This document shows, in pieces, positions 45,260 through 54,081 of a DNA stretch of 64,000 nucleotides (the first letter of the stretch is position 1; each line of letters starts with the position of its first letter). Origin of the DNA: CBFIDA01 sp965661085 (lineage in GTDB: Bacteria; Pseudomonadota; Gammaproteobacteria; Comchoanobacterales; Comchoanobacteraceae). The notes below the pieces were generated by a model. The model was not told the DNA's origin. It saw nothing but the letters and a program-made list of their open reading frames with translations, and made no database searches. A program made the translations under genes and the position numbers. Location of the stretch: contig CBFIDA010000004.1 of the NCBI GenBank assembly GCA_965661085.1, positions 30,264 to 94,263 on the forward strand, in the 5' to 3' direction.

Positions 45260-45727
45260 ATGTTGAGTGTGGGTGATGCGTTACCAAATTTCGCGTTGAT
45301 CAATCAACATGGCGAGACCATAAGTGACAAAATGTTGCAGGGTCATCCATGTGTGATTTACTTCTATCCCAAGGATATGACACCAGGTTGCACGATGGAA
45401 TCCTGTGACTTTAGGGATTTAAAAGATGTGTTTGCTGCACAAGATGTTCGGATTCTTGGGGTTTCCAAAGATTCAGCGGCTTCGCATCTAAAGTTCATCG
45501 AGAAATATGAGCTCAACTTTGATCTTTTGGTTGATACTGAAGCGACGTTTGCAGACGCCTGTGGTTTTTGGGTTGAAAAATCGATGTTTGGTAAAAAGTA
45601 CATGGGCATGATGCGTGCCACACTGTTGGTTGATGCCCAAGGTGTTGTGCAAAAAATATGGTCTAAAGTGAAGGTCAAGGGTCATGCTCAAGCTGTTTTG
45701 ACTGCACTCAACACCATACATGCTTAG
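45260..45727 (+). CDS. bcp: Thioredoxin-dependent peroxiredoxin (Bcp/PrxQ)
   Basis: Reduces hydrogen peroxide and organic peroxides with thioredoxin. 155 residues. Peroxidatic Cys44 and resolving Cys49 lie in TPGCTMESCDFRD, the five-residue spacing typical of atypical 2-Cys Bcp. FYPKDMTPG and the FWVEKSMFGKKYMG segment match. AGGAG inside the end of nhaA serves its ATG, so it is likely translated from the nhaA transcript. Confidence 0.95.
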   Translation: MLSVGDALPNFALINQHGETISDKMLQGHPCVIYFYPKDMTPGCTMESCDFRDLKDVFAAQDVRILGVSKDSAASHLKFIEKYELNFDLLVDTEATFADACGFWVEKSMFGKKYMGMMRATLLVDAQGVVQKIWSKVKVKGHAQAVLTALNTIHA

Positions 45728-45766
45728 CATATTCAATCGCATCCACTTATCTATGAAGGGCAGTCA

Positions 45767-47143
45767 ATGTCAAAAAATAAATCCCTCACAATGATGTCGT
45801 TGGTCATGATGACCATTGTATCGGTAGACAGTATCAGAAATTTACCTGCTGGTGCCTTGTTTGGTGCATCATTGATTTTTTATTACATCCTTGCTGCTTG
45901 TGTTTTTTTTATTCCGGCCGGGCTTGTTTCGGCAGATTTGGCCACGCGGTTTGAGGACAAAAGTGGCGTTTACGTCTGGGTCCGCTCTGTCCTTGGTCAG
46001 CGCATGGGTTTGCTTGCCATATGGTTACAATGGATAGAAAATGTGGTGTGGTATCCGGCCATCCTGTCTTTTGCAAGTGCCTCGATCATTTATTTGTTTG
46101 CGCCAGGCTTGGCCAAAAATCCAACTTACATGGGTGTGTCCACTTTGGCTGTGTTTTGGATCCTGACGTTTTTGAATGCACAAGGCATGAACATCTCTGC
46201 GCGTTTCAGCAATGTTTGTGCTGTGTTGGGGTTGATTTTCCCCATGTCGGGCATCATCCTGTTGGGCTATGTGTGGTATGCCTCAGGCAAACCAGTTCAA
46301 ATAGACATGAATGCTTGGATGCCACATTTAAGCAGCAACACGTGGGTCTCATTGACCAGCATCATGCTGTCATTGTGCGGTATTGAGGTTGCAACGGTGC
46401 ATGCCGAGGATGTTGAGCATCCAACCAAAACATTCCCTAAGGCGCTCTTGTTGTCGACATTTGTGATTGTTTTAACCTTGATCTTAGGTTCCTTGTCCAT
46501 CGCGCTGGTTGTGCCACACCAGCAGTTGAGTTTGGTTTCGGGCATCATGCAAACCGTCAATCATTTTTTATCGGCCTATCATCTGAAAGGTTTGCTGTTT
46601 TTCTTTGCCTGCATGATTCTTTTGGGAGTCCTTGGTAGTGTCAGCAATTGGATCATCGCGCCGACACGTGGTTTGTATCAAGCTGCATGCGACGGCTATT
46701 TCCCTAAGTTTATGAAAAAAACCAATCAAAAAAATGCGCCCGTTGGTTTGCTGTGGTTTCAAGGTGGCATTGTCACAGCATTGTGTGTGGGTTATATGGT
46801 CTATCCCAGTGTCAGTGACGTATACTGGTTGTTGACTGCTGTCGCCGCAGAGTTGTATATGTTGATGTATGTTTTAATGTTTTTTGCCCATCTTTGGTTG
46901 CACTGGAAAAAAAGCAGTTTGCTTGACCAGGATGGTTTGATTCAAAGTCGTGTGGGCGCCATATGCATCTCTGCGCTGGGCATTGTGGGTTGCGTCATCA
47001 CATTGGTGGTGGGTTTGATTGAGCCAGACGCCATACACATAGGCTCAAAACTACAATTTGCGATGCTGGTGTTGGTAACGGTTTTGATCTTCACTGTTCC
47101 CCCTTTGTTCGCTTATCAATTTTATAAGCGTACACCGCGTTGA
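45767..47143 (+). CDS. Amino-acid permease (GABA/glutamate antiporter type)
   Basis: Polytopic APC-superfamily transporter of 458 residues with about 12 helices. The N-terminal region SIRNLPAGALFGASLIFYY is the form of the APC helix-1 substrate-binding stretch found in the AGT family (GadC, YjeM), and AWLQWIEN-like AIWLQWIENVVWYP follows. Family members exchange glutamate with GABA or related amino acids. It fits the amino-acid-based metabolism suggested by NAD-GDH and Tdh/Kbl. Exact substrate unknown. Confidence 0.85.
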   Translation: MSKNKSLTMMSLVMMTIVSVDSIRNLPAGALFGASLIFYYILAACVFFIPAGLVSADLATRFEDKSGVYVWVRSVLGQRMGLLAIWLQWIENVVWYPAILSFASASIIYLFAPGLAKNPTYMGVSTLAVFWILTFLNAQGMNISARFSNVCAVLGLIFPMSGIILLGYVWYASGKPVQIDMNAWMPHLSSNTWVSLTSIMLSLCGIEVATVHAEDVEHPTKTFPKALLLSTFVIVLTLILGSLSIALVVPHQQLSLVSGIMQTVNHFLSAYHLKGLLFFFACMILLGVLGSVSNWIIAPTRGLYQAACDGYFPKFMKKTNQKNAPVGLLWFQGGIVTALCVGYMVYPSVSDVYWLLTAVAAELYMLMYVLMFFAHLWLHWKKSSLLDQDGLIQSRVGAICISALGIVGCVITLVVGLIEPDAIHIGSKLQFAMLVLVTVLIFTVPPLFAYQFYKRTPR

Positions 47144-47149
47144 AGTGCT

Positions 47150-48055
47150 TCACTTTGCATGGCCAATCGGGTAGGGGATACCCTGTTGATGGCGCTTCGA
47201 TATGAAAATGGCATTTCGATTGATTTGGGCATCATAAAGCGTCTGAAGCCATAGAATCTCCTTTTGTAAATCCATATGCTGGTGCGGACTGGATCGATCC
47301 ACATCTTTTACAGAAGGGTGACTTTCTAAGAAAACATGACCATATTGATTGCGTCCCAATTTATTTGCATGGTGCACGATGTGTACAGGTGTTCCTTTCT
47401 TTACCAAGCCATAAAGTGTTTGGACATGGCGATTGAACATGCGAATGCACCCAGAGCTGACAAGTTTACCAATGCTGGAGGGTTGATTGGTGCCATGAAT
47501 CAAAATGCCAGGTTCTTTGAGATAGATGGCATAATGCCCGAGCGGGTTTTTGGGGCCTGGTCCTATTTTTTCAGGTAAAATTTTACCATGTTTGTCGAGG
47601 GTGTGAGCACGAATTGAGTTGGGTACATACCACGTTGGATCTTGGGTTTTTGACTTGACAAATGTCGTTTTGATGGGCGTTCGCCATCCACGTCTGCCCA
47701 TGGCAACAGGAAAAGTGTAAACGCGTTTCTCATCCTTGGGAAAATGATACAAGCGTAATTCTGGCATGTTGATGACAATGCCATTTCTGAATGACTTTGG
47801 GGGCAAAACATATTGTCCTGGTATCATAACGGCTGTGCCAGGCTTTAATTTTCTATTGATTGAAAGGGAAGGGTTGGCGCGCTTGATTTCATTGACGCCA
47901 ATCTCATGATCACGTGCAATGGCGCCCAAGTCATCTCCCTTGATGGCCAACACAGTGGTCATTTCTCCGACAATATCACTGTCATTTCGTATGTCAAACA
48001 CAGCACCAGATGCCGTGACGGACAATCCAATGAGAAGGCAAAAGGTATCCTTCAT
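47150..48055 (-). CDS. L,D-transpeptidase with LysM domain
   Basis: Exported YkuD enzyme of the ErfK/YbiS/YnhG type that forms 3-3 crosslinks or links an outer-membrane lipoprotein to peptidoglycan. I start it at ATG 48055 (301 residues), which gives a signal peptide (MKDTFCLLIGLSVTASGA) and has GGAG upstream; an upstream in-frame ATG adds 21 unlikely residues. LysM-like wall-binding domain about 33-80 (the segment LGAIARDHEIGVNEIKRANP). Catalytic His187 in ILIHGTN and Cys203, Arg205 in SSGCIRM. It is divergent from another L,D-transpeptidase gene 161 bases away. Confidence 0.92.
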   Translation of the reverse strand: MKDTFCLLIGLSVTASGAVFDIRNDSDIVGEMTTVLAIKGDDLGAIARDHEIGVNEIKRANPSLSINRKLKPGTAVMIPGQYVLPPKSFRNGIVINMPELRLYHFPKDEKRVYTFPVAMGRRGWRTPIKTTFVKSKTQDPTWYVPNSIRAHTLDKHGKILPEKIGPGPKNPLGHYAIYLKEPGILIHGTNQPSSIGKLVSSGCIRMFNRHVQTLYGLVKKGTPVHIVHHANKLGRNQYGHVFLESHPSVKDVDRSSPHQHMDLQKEILWLQTLYDAQINRNAIFISKRHQQGIPYPIGHAK

Positions 48056-48216
48056 AGACGTGCTCCATGCAAAACAATCATGTTCATCATAATCATGATA
48101 CATTTTTTTTTCCAGCAATGATCGTGCATGCAGCGGTGATTTTGCAGGGTGCTTCTAACATTTAAGTAACACAATAAAAAAATATATAAGCTATAATGTT
48201 GAAAAAAGGCAAAAAT

Positions 48217-48891
48217 ATGAAAAAGTCAATCTTGGTGCTTTTGATCATGAGTGTCACATCTATGGGTATTTATGGGCAGTATTCAAAAAAATATTATGGA
48301 CATCATTTGTGCAATAAAAAAGATTTTACATGCAAAAAGGTCAACCCGCGACATACATGGAAAGCGCATTTTCCAGATGTGCACGAACGTGACACAATCA
48401 AGCGTCTCAATCGTGTCAATTTGCACCATTTCAATCGGCCTTATATTGTCATACCAAATGATCCACACAGCATGCGTTTGTCACCAATGCCGACGCACAT
48501 TGACACACTCAACGAAAAGGCCATCGTGGTCGATTTGTCTCAACAGGCTTTTGGCGCTTATGACCGTAACGGCAAAAAAATCAAATGGGGTCCCATCTCA
48601 GGAGGTAAAGCGTGGTGTGCGGATGTTGGTCGGTCATGCAAGACCGTTACAGGCACATTTCGGGTGACACGTGAGGGTGGTGCAGGTTGTGTGTCAAGAA
48701 AATATGACAATGCGCCAATGCCGTATTGTATGTTTTTTCATCGAGGCTATGCCATGCATGGGGCTGTGTTGCCAGGTCACCATGCCAGTCATGGTTGTGT
48801 GCGCATGTTCACCGAAGATGCCAAATGGTTGAATCATGAGTTTGTGACGCCAGGCACAAAAATCATTGTGAAAAAAGGCTTTTCTAAATAG
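48217..48891 (+). CDS. L,D-transpeptidase, exported
   Basis: YkuD protein of 224 residues from ATG 48217, preceded by AAAGG. Signal peptide about 1-20 (MKKSILVLLIMSVTSMGIYG). The N-terminal 90 residues are basic, His- and Lys-rich, without a known domain. Catalytic His181 in AMHGAVLPGHH, Cys194 and Arg196 in ASHGCVRM. Three further Cys (32, 39, 134-141 region) could form disulfides. A TATAAT at 48192-48197 may be its -10. Together with the divergent LysM transpeptidase it forms an L,D-transpeptidase pair with a shared control region. Confidence 0.9.
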   Translation: MKKSILVLLIMSVTSMGIYGQYSKKYYGHHLCNKKDFTCKKVNPRHTWKAHFPDVHERDTIKRLNRVNLHHFNRPYIVIPNDPHSMRLSPMPTHIDTLNEKAIVVDLSQQAFGAYDRNGKKIKWGPISGGKAWCADVGRSCKTVTGTFRVTREGGAGCVSRKYDNAPMPYCMFFHRGYAMHGAVLPGHHASHGCVRMFTEDAKWLNHEFVTPGTKIIVKKGFSK

Positions 48892-49036
48892 TCCTTTGGG
48901 GCTGTTTGTCTGTATGAAAGCCCAAATGCTGTGTGCATGCCTTTTTAAAGGCAAAGAGTACAGTATTTTCTCATGGAAACTTGTATTTTGTTCAGAAACC
49001 AGCAATGATAGAAACAGTTGATTGCCGGATCGCACT

Positions 49037-49690
49037 ATGGCCAAGTTGCATTTTTATTATTCTGCAATGAATGCGGGGAAAAGTACCACACTTTTACAGG
49101 CCAGCTACAATTATCAAGAGCGCGGCATGGAAACCTTGATTTATACGCCAGAGTTGGACACGCGTGCAGGCATCGGCATGGTTCAATCTCGCATCGGTTT
49201 ACGCGCGCAGGCTGTGGCTTTCAAAAAAACATGCGATTTATACGCTCTGACCACACAATGTCGTTCTGATTCAAAACCCAATCTCAAATGTGTGCTGGTC
49301 GATGAAGCACAGTTCTTGACGCGTGAACAGGTCCTGCAGCTTGGTCAGGTCACCACCCTTTTGAATATACCGGTCCTCACGTATGGTTTGCGCACTGATT
49401 TTAAGGCAGAGCCTTTTGAGGGCAGTCGCTATTTGCTGGCGCTTGCAGATCAAATCATTGAGATCAAAACCATCTGCTTTTGCGGGAAGAAAGCCACCAT
49501 GAATTTGCGCATCAATGAAACAGGCCTGATTTTGCGTCATGGAGCGCAAGTCGATATTGGTGGCAATGACAAATACATTGCCGTTTGTCGGCAGCACTTT
49601 TCTGAGCTGGATCGTATCCCCAGTGAAGTTTTAAACCACCATCCCGAACATGAAATTGGGTATGACTTATCACAAGAGGAGCCTTCATGA
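49037..49690 (+). CDS. tdk: Thymidine kinase
   Basis: Phosphorylates thymidine with ATP in salvage. 217 residues from ATG 49037; an upstream TTG adds five residues without need. P-loop SAMNAGKST at 9-17, Walker-B-like VDEAQFL, lid and zinc-site segment CFCGKKA with later CRQHF. Four bases overlap with the following MFS gene (ATGA), so the two are cotranslated; this may mean the transporter imports a nucleoside or similar compound, but that is only inference. Confidence 0.95.
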   Translation: MAKLHFYYSAMNAGKSTTLLQASYNYQERGMETLIYTPELDTRAGIGMVQSRIGLRAQAVAFKKTCDLYALTTQCRSDSKPNLKCVLVDEAQFLTREQVLQLGQVTTLLNIPVLTYGLRTDFKAEPFEGSRYLLALADQIIEIKTICFCGKKATMNLRINETGLILRHGAQVDIGGNDKYIAVCRQHFSELDRIPSEVLNHHPEHEIGYDLSQEEPS

Positions 49691-51012
49691 TACCTACAAA
49701 TGCAACACGCGCACATCATCGCAAACAGGCATGGCTTGTCTGTTTGGTGGCATCATTGTTTTTCATGAATGAATTCATGCGCATCAACATGTTCAATGCA
49801 CTTCGGCCTGATCTCATGCGTGTTTTTGATATTTCAGCCGCATCCTATGGCCAATTGTCCGCTTATTATTTTACTGGCAATGTGTTGATGTTGTTTCCTG
49901 CTGGTATGTTGTTGGATCGTTATTCAACACGCACCATTTTACTGATTGTCAGCATCATGTGTGCACTGGCAAGTTTTTTTCTTGGTATGTCTGAGCATCT
50001 TTGGGCTGCAAGCTTGGCGCGATTTGTGGTTGGATTGGGCGGGGCTTTTACCGTGTTGTCTGCCTTAAAATTGGCTTCTCGTTGGTTTGAGTCAGACCAA
50101 ATGGCTTTGGTTTTGGGCGTGATTGTGACATTGGGTATGCTGGGTGGTTTACTGGTCCAAACACCTTTTGTCATGCTCAAGAGCCATATTGGATGGCGCG
50201 CATCGATGTATTTGGATGGGTGTTTTGGGCTGGCAACGGCTGTCTTGATCTTTTTCCTGGTCAAGGACTTTCCACCAGGGGTCAAACCAGACACAGTCCA
50301 GCCCATCAGCTTTAAAGCAATTTGGCAAAGCTTTAAGTCGGTCGCAAACAACCGCCATACATGGTTGGGAGGCATTGTCATCAGTTTGCTAAATTTACCA
50401 ATATTCATCTTTGGTGGCGCATGGGGCATCACATATTTGGTGCAATACCACCATTTGACAGACATACAAGCATCACTCGTGACATCGATGATGTTTGTGG
50501 GCATGATTTTTGGCAGTCCCCTGTTGGGTTGGTTGTCAGATCGTTACAGCGTTCATTTTCAGGGCAGTCGAATGCACCTCAAATCTCAGGGATCACGCAC
50601 TCAGCTCTTAGTATGGTGTACCCTGGGTGCCATTGCATGCAGTGTCTATTTTGAGATGGCTGGCATGCTTGTTTACCACACTCTGATGGCCTTGTTTTTT
50701 TTACTTGGCTTTCTTTCAGGTGGTCAGGTCATAGGGTACCCATATGTAACCGAGCACAACAAACCTGAGCATACAGCTGCATCAGGTGCGCTGGCATCAA
50801 TTTTGATCATGTCGGGCGGCTATGTTCAGCCATTTTTTGGTTGGCTGTTGGGCTTTAAGGGCGATCATCATGTGCTCAAACATGCCATCATCTACACGGC
50901 TTCCGATTTTGATTTGGCTTTGTGGTTGCTGCCTGCTGCATTCGTATTGGCATTGTTTTTGATTTTTGGCATGCAAGAAACACATGCCAAGCCAGTGCAT
51001 GATGCGTCATAA
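49687..51012 (+). CDS. Major facilitator superfamily transporter
   Basis: 441-residue, 12-helix MFS protein and paralogue of the transporter at 24245-25540: both start with a short basic N-terminus, share GMLLDRYSTRTIL / GILMDRYGPRKLL between helices 2 and 3, a FVGMIFGSPLLGWLSDRYS motif in the second half, and a similar C terminus (DFDLALWLLPAAFVLALFL). Substrate unknown. The ATGA overlap with tdk suggests a shared transcript. Confidence 0.9.
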   Translation: MIPTNATRAHHRKQAWLVCLVASLFFMNEFMRINMFNALRPDLMRVFDISAASYGQLSAYYFTGNVLMLFPAGMLLDRYSTRTILLIVSIMCALASFFLGMSEHLWAASLARFVVGLGGAFTVLSALKLASRWFESDQMALVLGVIVTLGMLGGLLVQTPFVMLKSHIGWRASMYLDGCFGLATAVLIFFLVKDFPPGVKPDTVQPISFKAIWQSFKSVANNRHTWLGGIVISLLNLPIFIFGGAWGITYLVQYHHLTDIQASLVTSMMFVGMIFGSPLLGWLSDRYSVHFQGSRMHLKSQGSRTQLLVWCTLGAIACSVYFEMAGMLVYHTLMALFFLLGFLSGGQVIGYPYVTEHNKPEHTAASGALASILIMSGGYVQPFFGWLLGFKGDHHVLKHAIIYTASDFDLALWLLPAAFVLALFLIFGMQETHAKPVHDAS

Positions 51013-51071
51013 GTTGTTGCAACATTTGAGAAGTTATACTATGATGTTTCTTTTCTAAGATGCTGAAGAAT

Positions 51072-51332
51072 ATGGCCTTAAAGATAACAGATGCATGCAT
51101 CAACTGCGATGTTTGTGAGCCAGTTTGCCCAAACGAAGCCATATATCAAGGTCCAGAGATCTTTCACATAGACCCCAAGCTTTGCACAGAATGCGTGGGC
51201 CATTATGAAACGCCACAATGTCAACTGTATTGTCCGGTTGATTGTATTCCGCATGATGACCAGCATGTTGAAACACATGATGCGTTGATGAAAAAATACC
51301 AAAGCCTTCAAAATGACATCACCAAGGCGTGA
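51072..51332 (+). CDS. yfhL: YfhL-type 2[4Fe-4S] ferredoxin
   Basis: Small electron carrier of 86 residues from ATG 51072 (an ATG 12 bases upstream is possible). Cluster ligands are Cys9, 12, 15, 19 (CINCDVCEPVCPNEA) and Cys38, 41, 50, 54, with an eight-residue insertion between the second and third cysteine of the second motif, a mark of the YfhL/Alvin subclass. Redox partners cannot be told. Stands between the MFS gene and gpmA on the same strand. Confidence 0.93.
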   Translation: MALKITDACINCDVCEPVCPNEAIYQGPEIFHIDPKLCTECVGHYETPQCQLYCPVDCIPHDDQHVETHDALMKKYQSLQNDITKA

Positions 51333-51370
51333 TTGTGGGCTGTTATGTACGATAATGACTGGAGTCTATC

Positions 51371-52012
51371 ATGGCCATGATACATTTATTGAGACACGGC
51401 GAGTCCATTTGGAATGTTCAAAACCGTTTCACCGGATGGGTTGATGTGCCTCTGACTGAAAAGGGCATGCAAGAAGCCGAGCATGCAGGCACAGTTCTGC
51501 GTACCATGCAGCTTGATCATGTCTGTTGTTCTGACCTTCTGCGTGCACAAGAAACCGCCATGATTGTCATGCGAGCCCATGCATCAACCCTTTCGCCACA
51601 GCGTGTGAGAAGTTGGGACGCATGTCACGATGCCAGCATGATACCATTGTTGGTGGACGCCCGGTTCAATGAACGACATTATGGGCTGTTGCAAGGTCTA
51701 AATAAGCAGGAAACCATTGTCAAACATGGGGCAGCACAAGTGAAGGCATGGCGGCGTAGTTTTGCAACTCGTCCACCTGAAGGAGAAAGTCTTGAGGATG
51801 TGTGTCAACGCACGCATGCGGCATTTGACGCGCAAATTTTGCCTTTGTTGATGCAGGGAAAGCATGTTTTATTGGTGGCACATGGCAATACGATTCGTTC
51901 CTTGATGATGAAATTAGAAAAGTTGGCGCCTGATGAAATTGATGGCGTAGAGTGTGCAACTGGCGCAATCATCAGCTATACATTTCAGCATCAAAATTTC
52001 ACCAAATGCTAG
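51371..52012 (+). CDS. gpmA: 2,3-bisphosphoglycerate-dependent phosphoglycerate mutase
   Basis: Interconverts 3- and 2-phosphoglycerate in glycolysis and gluconeogenesis. 213 residues, shorter than the 250 of E. coli and similar to the short bacterial forms. Phosphohistidine is His9 in LLRHGES, the FTGWVDVPLTEKG substrate segment is at 22-34, FNERHYGLLQGL near 98-109 carries the catalytic Glu, and the second His is in LVAHGNTIRS. Phosphoglycerate mutase-family phosphatases are related, but NERHYG favours a mutase. Confidence 0.92.
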   Translation: MAMIHLLRHGESIWNVQNRFTGWVDVPLTEKGMQEAEHAGTVLRTMQLDHVCCSDLLRAQETAMIVMRAHASTLSPQRVRSWDACHDASMIPLLVDARFNERHYGLLQGLNKQETIVKHGAAQVKAWRRSFATRPPEGESLEDVCQRTHAAFDAQILPLLMQGKHVLLVAHGNTIRSLMMKLEKLAPDEIDGVECATGAIISYTFQHQNFTKC

Positions 52013-52024
52013 GGGTCGCGGTGT

Positions 52025-53026
52025 ATGTCATTTTATAAATCATTTCCACAAGCGCGTCCTCGACGCATGCGACAAATGCCCTGGATACGAAGCTTGGTTG
52101 CAGAGCATCAATTGACGCTTCATGATCTTATACAGCCTATTTTTGTGACCGAATCACCCACTTCTGACATCAGTGCGTTGCCAGGTATACAGCGCCACAA
52201 TATCAATGTGTTGGCCGAGCATGTGCTGAAAATCAAATCGCTTGGCATTCAAGCCGTAGCGCTTTTCCCTGTTGTTTCAACGAATTTGAAAGATGAGAAT
52301 GGGTCGGAAGCATGCCATTGGGATAATTTGATGTGTCGTGCCATCAAAATCATTAAGAAAACAACGCCAGATTTGGGCGTCATTGCCGATGTTGCCCTCG
52401 ATCCATACACAAGTCATGGCCATGATGGCATCATCGATGACCATGGTCGGATCTTGAATGATGCAACCCTTGAGGTGTTGTGTCAACAGTCACTGGTGTT
52501 GGCTGCAGCGGGCGCAGATGTTGTGGCGCCGTCAGACATGATGGATGGACGGGTTGGGCGAATACGTGGTGCATTGGATACAGCTGGTCATACAAATACC
52601 ATGATGCTTGCTTACAGTGCAAAATATGCATCTTCATTTTATGGGCCTTTTCGGTCGGCGGTGGGCTCAGCAACCAGCTTGGGCCATGCAGACAAAAAGA
52701 CGTATCAACAAGATTTCCGGAACAGCGATGAAGCCATGCAAGAAATTGCCTTGGATATACAAGAAGGTGCGGATTGGATCATGATTAAGCCAGGCATGCC
52801 ATATCTCGATGTTGTCTATCGAGCACGTCAGACCTTTCAGGTACCTGTATCGGTTTATCAGGTCAGTGGTGAATATGCCATGCTTTGTGCGTTGGCAGCG
52901 CAAAGCAATGTTCCTCGCATGGATCTGTTTTATGAAGCGTTGGTGGCGATGAAGCGGGCAGGGGCAAGTCACATTTTGACGTATGCTGCAGCTGACATGG
53001 CGGCATATCTCCAAGCCATGCCATGA
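52025..53026 (+). CDS. hemB: Delta-aminolevulinic acid dehydratase
   Basis: Condenses two aminolevulinates to porphobilinogen in haem synthesis. 333 residues. Schiff-base lysines Lys200 (YSAKYASSFYGPF) and Lys255 (MIKPGMPYLD) are present. In zinc enzymes the motif at 122-135 contains three Cys; here it reads DVALDPYTSHGHDG, with Ala124, Asp126, Asp134, so this is the magnesium-type (Pseudomonas-like) enzyme. It follows gpmA by 12 bases and converges on bolA. A magnesium form would keep haem synthesis independent of zinc. Confidence 0.97.
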   Translation: MSFYKSFPQARPRRMRQMPWIRSLVAEHQLTLHDLIQPIFVTESPTSDISALPGIQRHNINVLAEHVLKIKSLGIQAVALFPVVSTNLKDENGSEACHWDNLMCRAIKIIKKTTPDLGVIADVALDPYTSHGHDGIIDDHGRILNDATLEVLCQQSLVLAAAGADVVAPSDMMDGRVGRIRGALDTAGHTNTMMLAYSAKYASSFYGPFRSAVGSATSLGHADKKTYQQDFRNSDEAMQEIALDIQEGADWIMIKPGMPYLDVVYRARQTFQVPVSVYQVSGEYAMLCALAAQSNVPRMDLFYEALVAMKRAGASHILTYAAADMAAYLQAMP

Positions 53027-53038
53027 AACCACTCACCA

Positions 53039-53311
53039 TCATAAAGAGGACAGCTTTTCAAACCGCAATGCATGAATGAAGACTGTCATGTCATCTTTGA
53101 GTATGTGATAAATCATTCTCTGCTTATCAACTTCAGACAATGCATTGAAGTGTTTTGAAGAGGCTGTCAGAGCCAAATGGACCTTTTGAGCATGATAGCT
53201 GGCATGGCCAACATGAAGATGAGATTCATCCGTCAGTGTTACGTCCTGGCTTTCAAGCGCACCCATGAGTTTCTGACGCAGTGCCTGAATGGCGTCATGG
53301 TGTTTTGACAT
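53039..53311 (-). CDS. bolA: BolA-family protein
   Basis: Small protein of 90 residues. The SHLHVGHASYHAQKVHLAL segment (about 25-43) holds the conserved His residues used with monothiol glutaredoxins to bind an iron-sulfur cluster, and the RMIYHIL motif follows. It could act in iron-sulfur trafficking or stress morphology. Its start overlaps the end of yciB by 17 bases on the same strand. Confidence 0.93.
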   Translation of the reverse strand: MSKHHDAIQALRQKLMGALESQDVTLTDESHLHVGHASYHAQKVHLALTASSKHFNALSEVDKQRMIYHILKDDMTVFIHALRFEKLSSL

Positions 53312-53864
53312 GATTTTCCTCTCGATGTTTCATGATGACAATGCTGATGATGAGGGTAAACAGCACAGTCAACCCAAACGTGCCAAAGAGCTTATAGTTG
53401 ACCCATATGTTGGTGCTGTATGTTTTGAAAACCCAAAGATTGAGCGCACCCATGATAGAGAAAAAAGCAATAAAGCATCGATTGAGAATGGACCATGCAG
53501 GCGTTTCAAGTGACAGTTTTGAGCCGAGCATGTGTTGCACCAGATTTTGCTTGCCAAACATTGGTGTCACCATAAAAGCCAACATAAATGCCCAATAAAT
53601 GATCGTTGGCTTCCATTTTATGAAGGCTTCGTCATGAAAAAACAAAGTCAGTGAACCCATGACCATGACCAATGCCAATGTAAACCAGTGCATGTTCTCA
53701 ATGCGTCGCTTTGCCCATTTCATGTAAAGCAATTGGAGCATGGTGCCGGCCATTAAGCAGCCGGTGGCGACAAAAATATTATAGAACTTATAAGCCAAAA
53801 AAAAGATCAAGATTGGGATGAGATCAATGAGGAGTTGCGACATGAAGGCTCCAAGTACAAACAC
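53295..53864 (-). CDS. yciB: Intracellular septation protein A (YciB)
   Basis: Inner-membrane protein of 189 residues with five hydrophobic helices, involved in envelope integrity and cell division in other bacteria. LIDLIPILIFFLAYKF at the N terminus, VMGSLTLFFHDEAFIKWKP and LNLWVFKTYSTNIWVNYKLFG are characteristic. Downstream bolA overlaps by 17 bases, the common yciB-bolA-like pairing. Biochemical role not established in the family. Confidence 0.93.
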   Translation of the reverse strand: MFVLGAFMSQLLIDLIPILIFFLAYKFYNIFVATGCLMAGTMLQLLYMKWAKRRIENMHWFTLALVMVMGSLTLFFHDEAFIKWKPTIIYWAFMLAFMVTPMFGKQNLVQHMLGSKLSLETPAWSILNRCFIAFFSIMGALNLWVFKTYSTNIWVNYKLFGTFGLTVLFTLIISIVIMKHREENHVKTP

Positions 53865-54081
53865 AATGAGTGTAGCATACCGCGTCTACAAAAAGTATCC
53901 TTTTGTAAGACATTGTATCATCTGTGTTTGCCATGCTCTGAATTGCATGGCAGTGATGATGTTCTTGATCGCCTGTATGGATGGTAGGGGATGATGACCG
54001 TGTTATTGTATGACATACGTTTGCTTTGTCAGTGAGGCTGCGCTAACTTTATGAACATCCAAAGCACCAGAGGCAGCAATC

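Noticed and set aside
48939..48952. GCCTTT-TT-AAAGGC palindrome after the second exported L,D-transpeptidase
   Set aside because: Two-base loop and no following T-run, so not a credible terminator.
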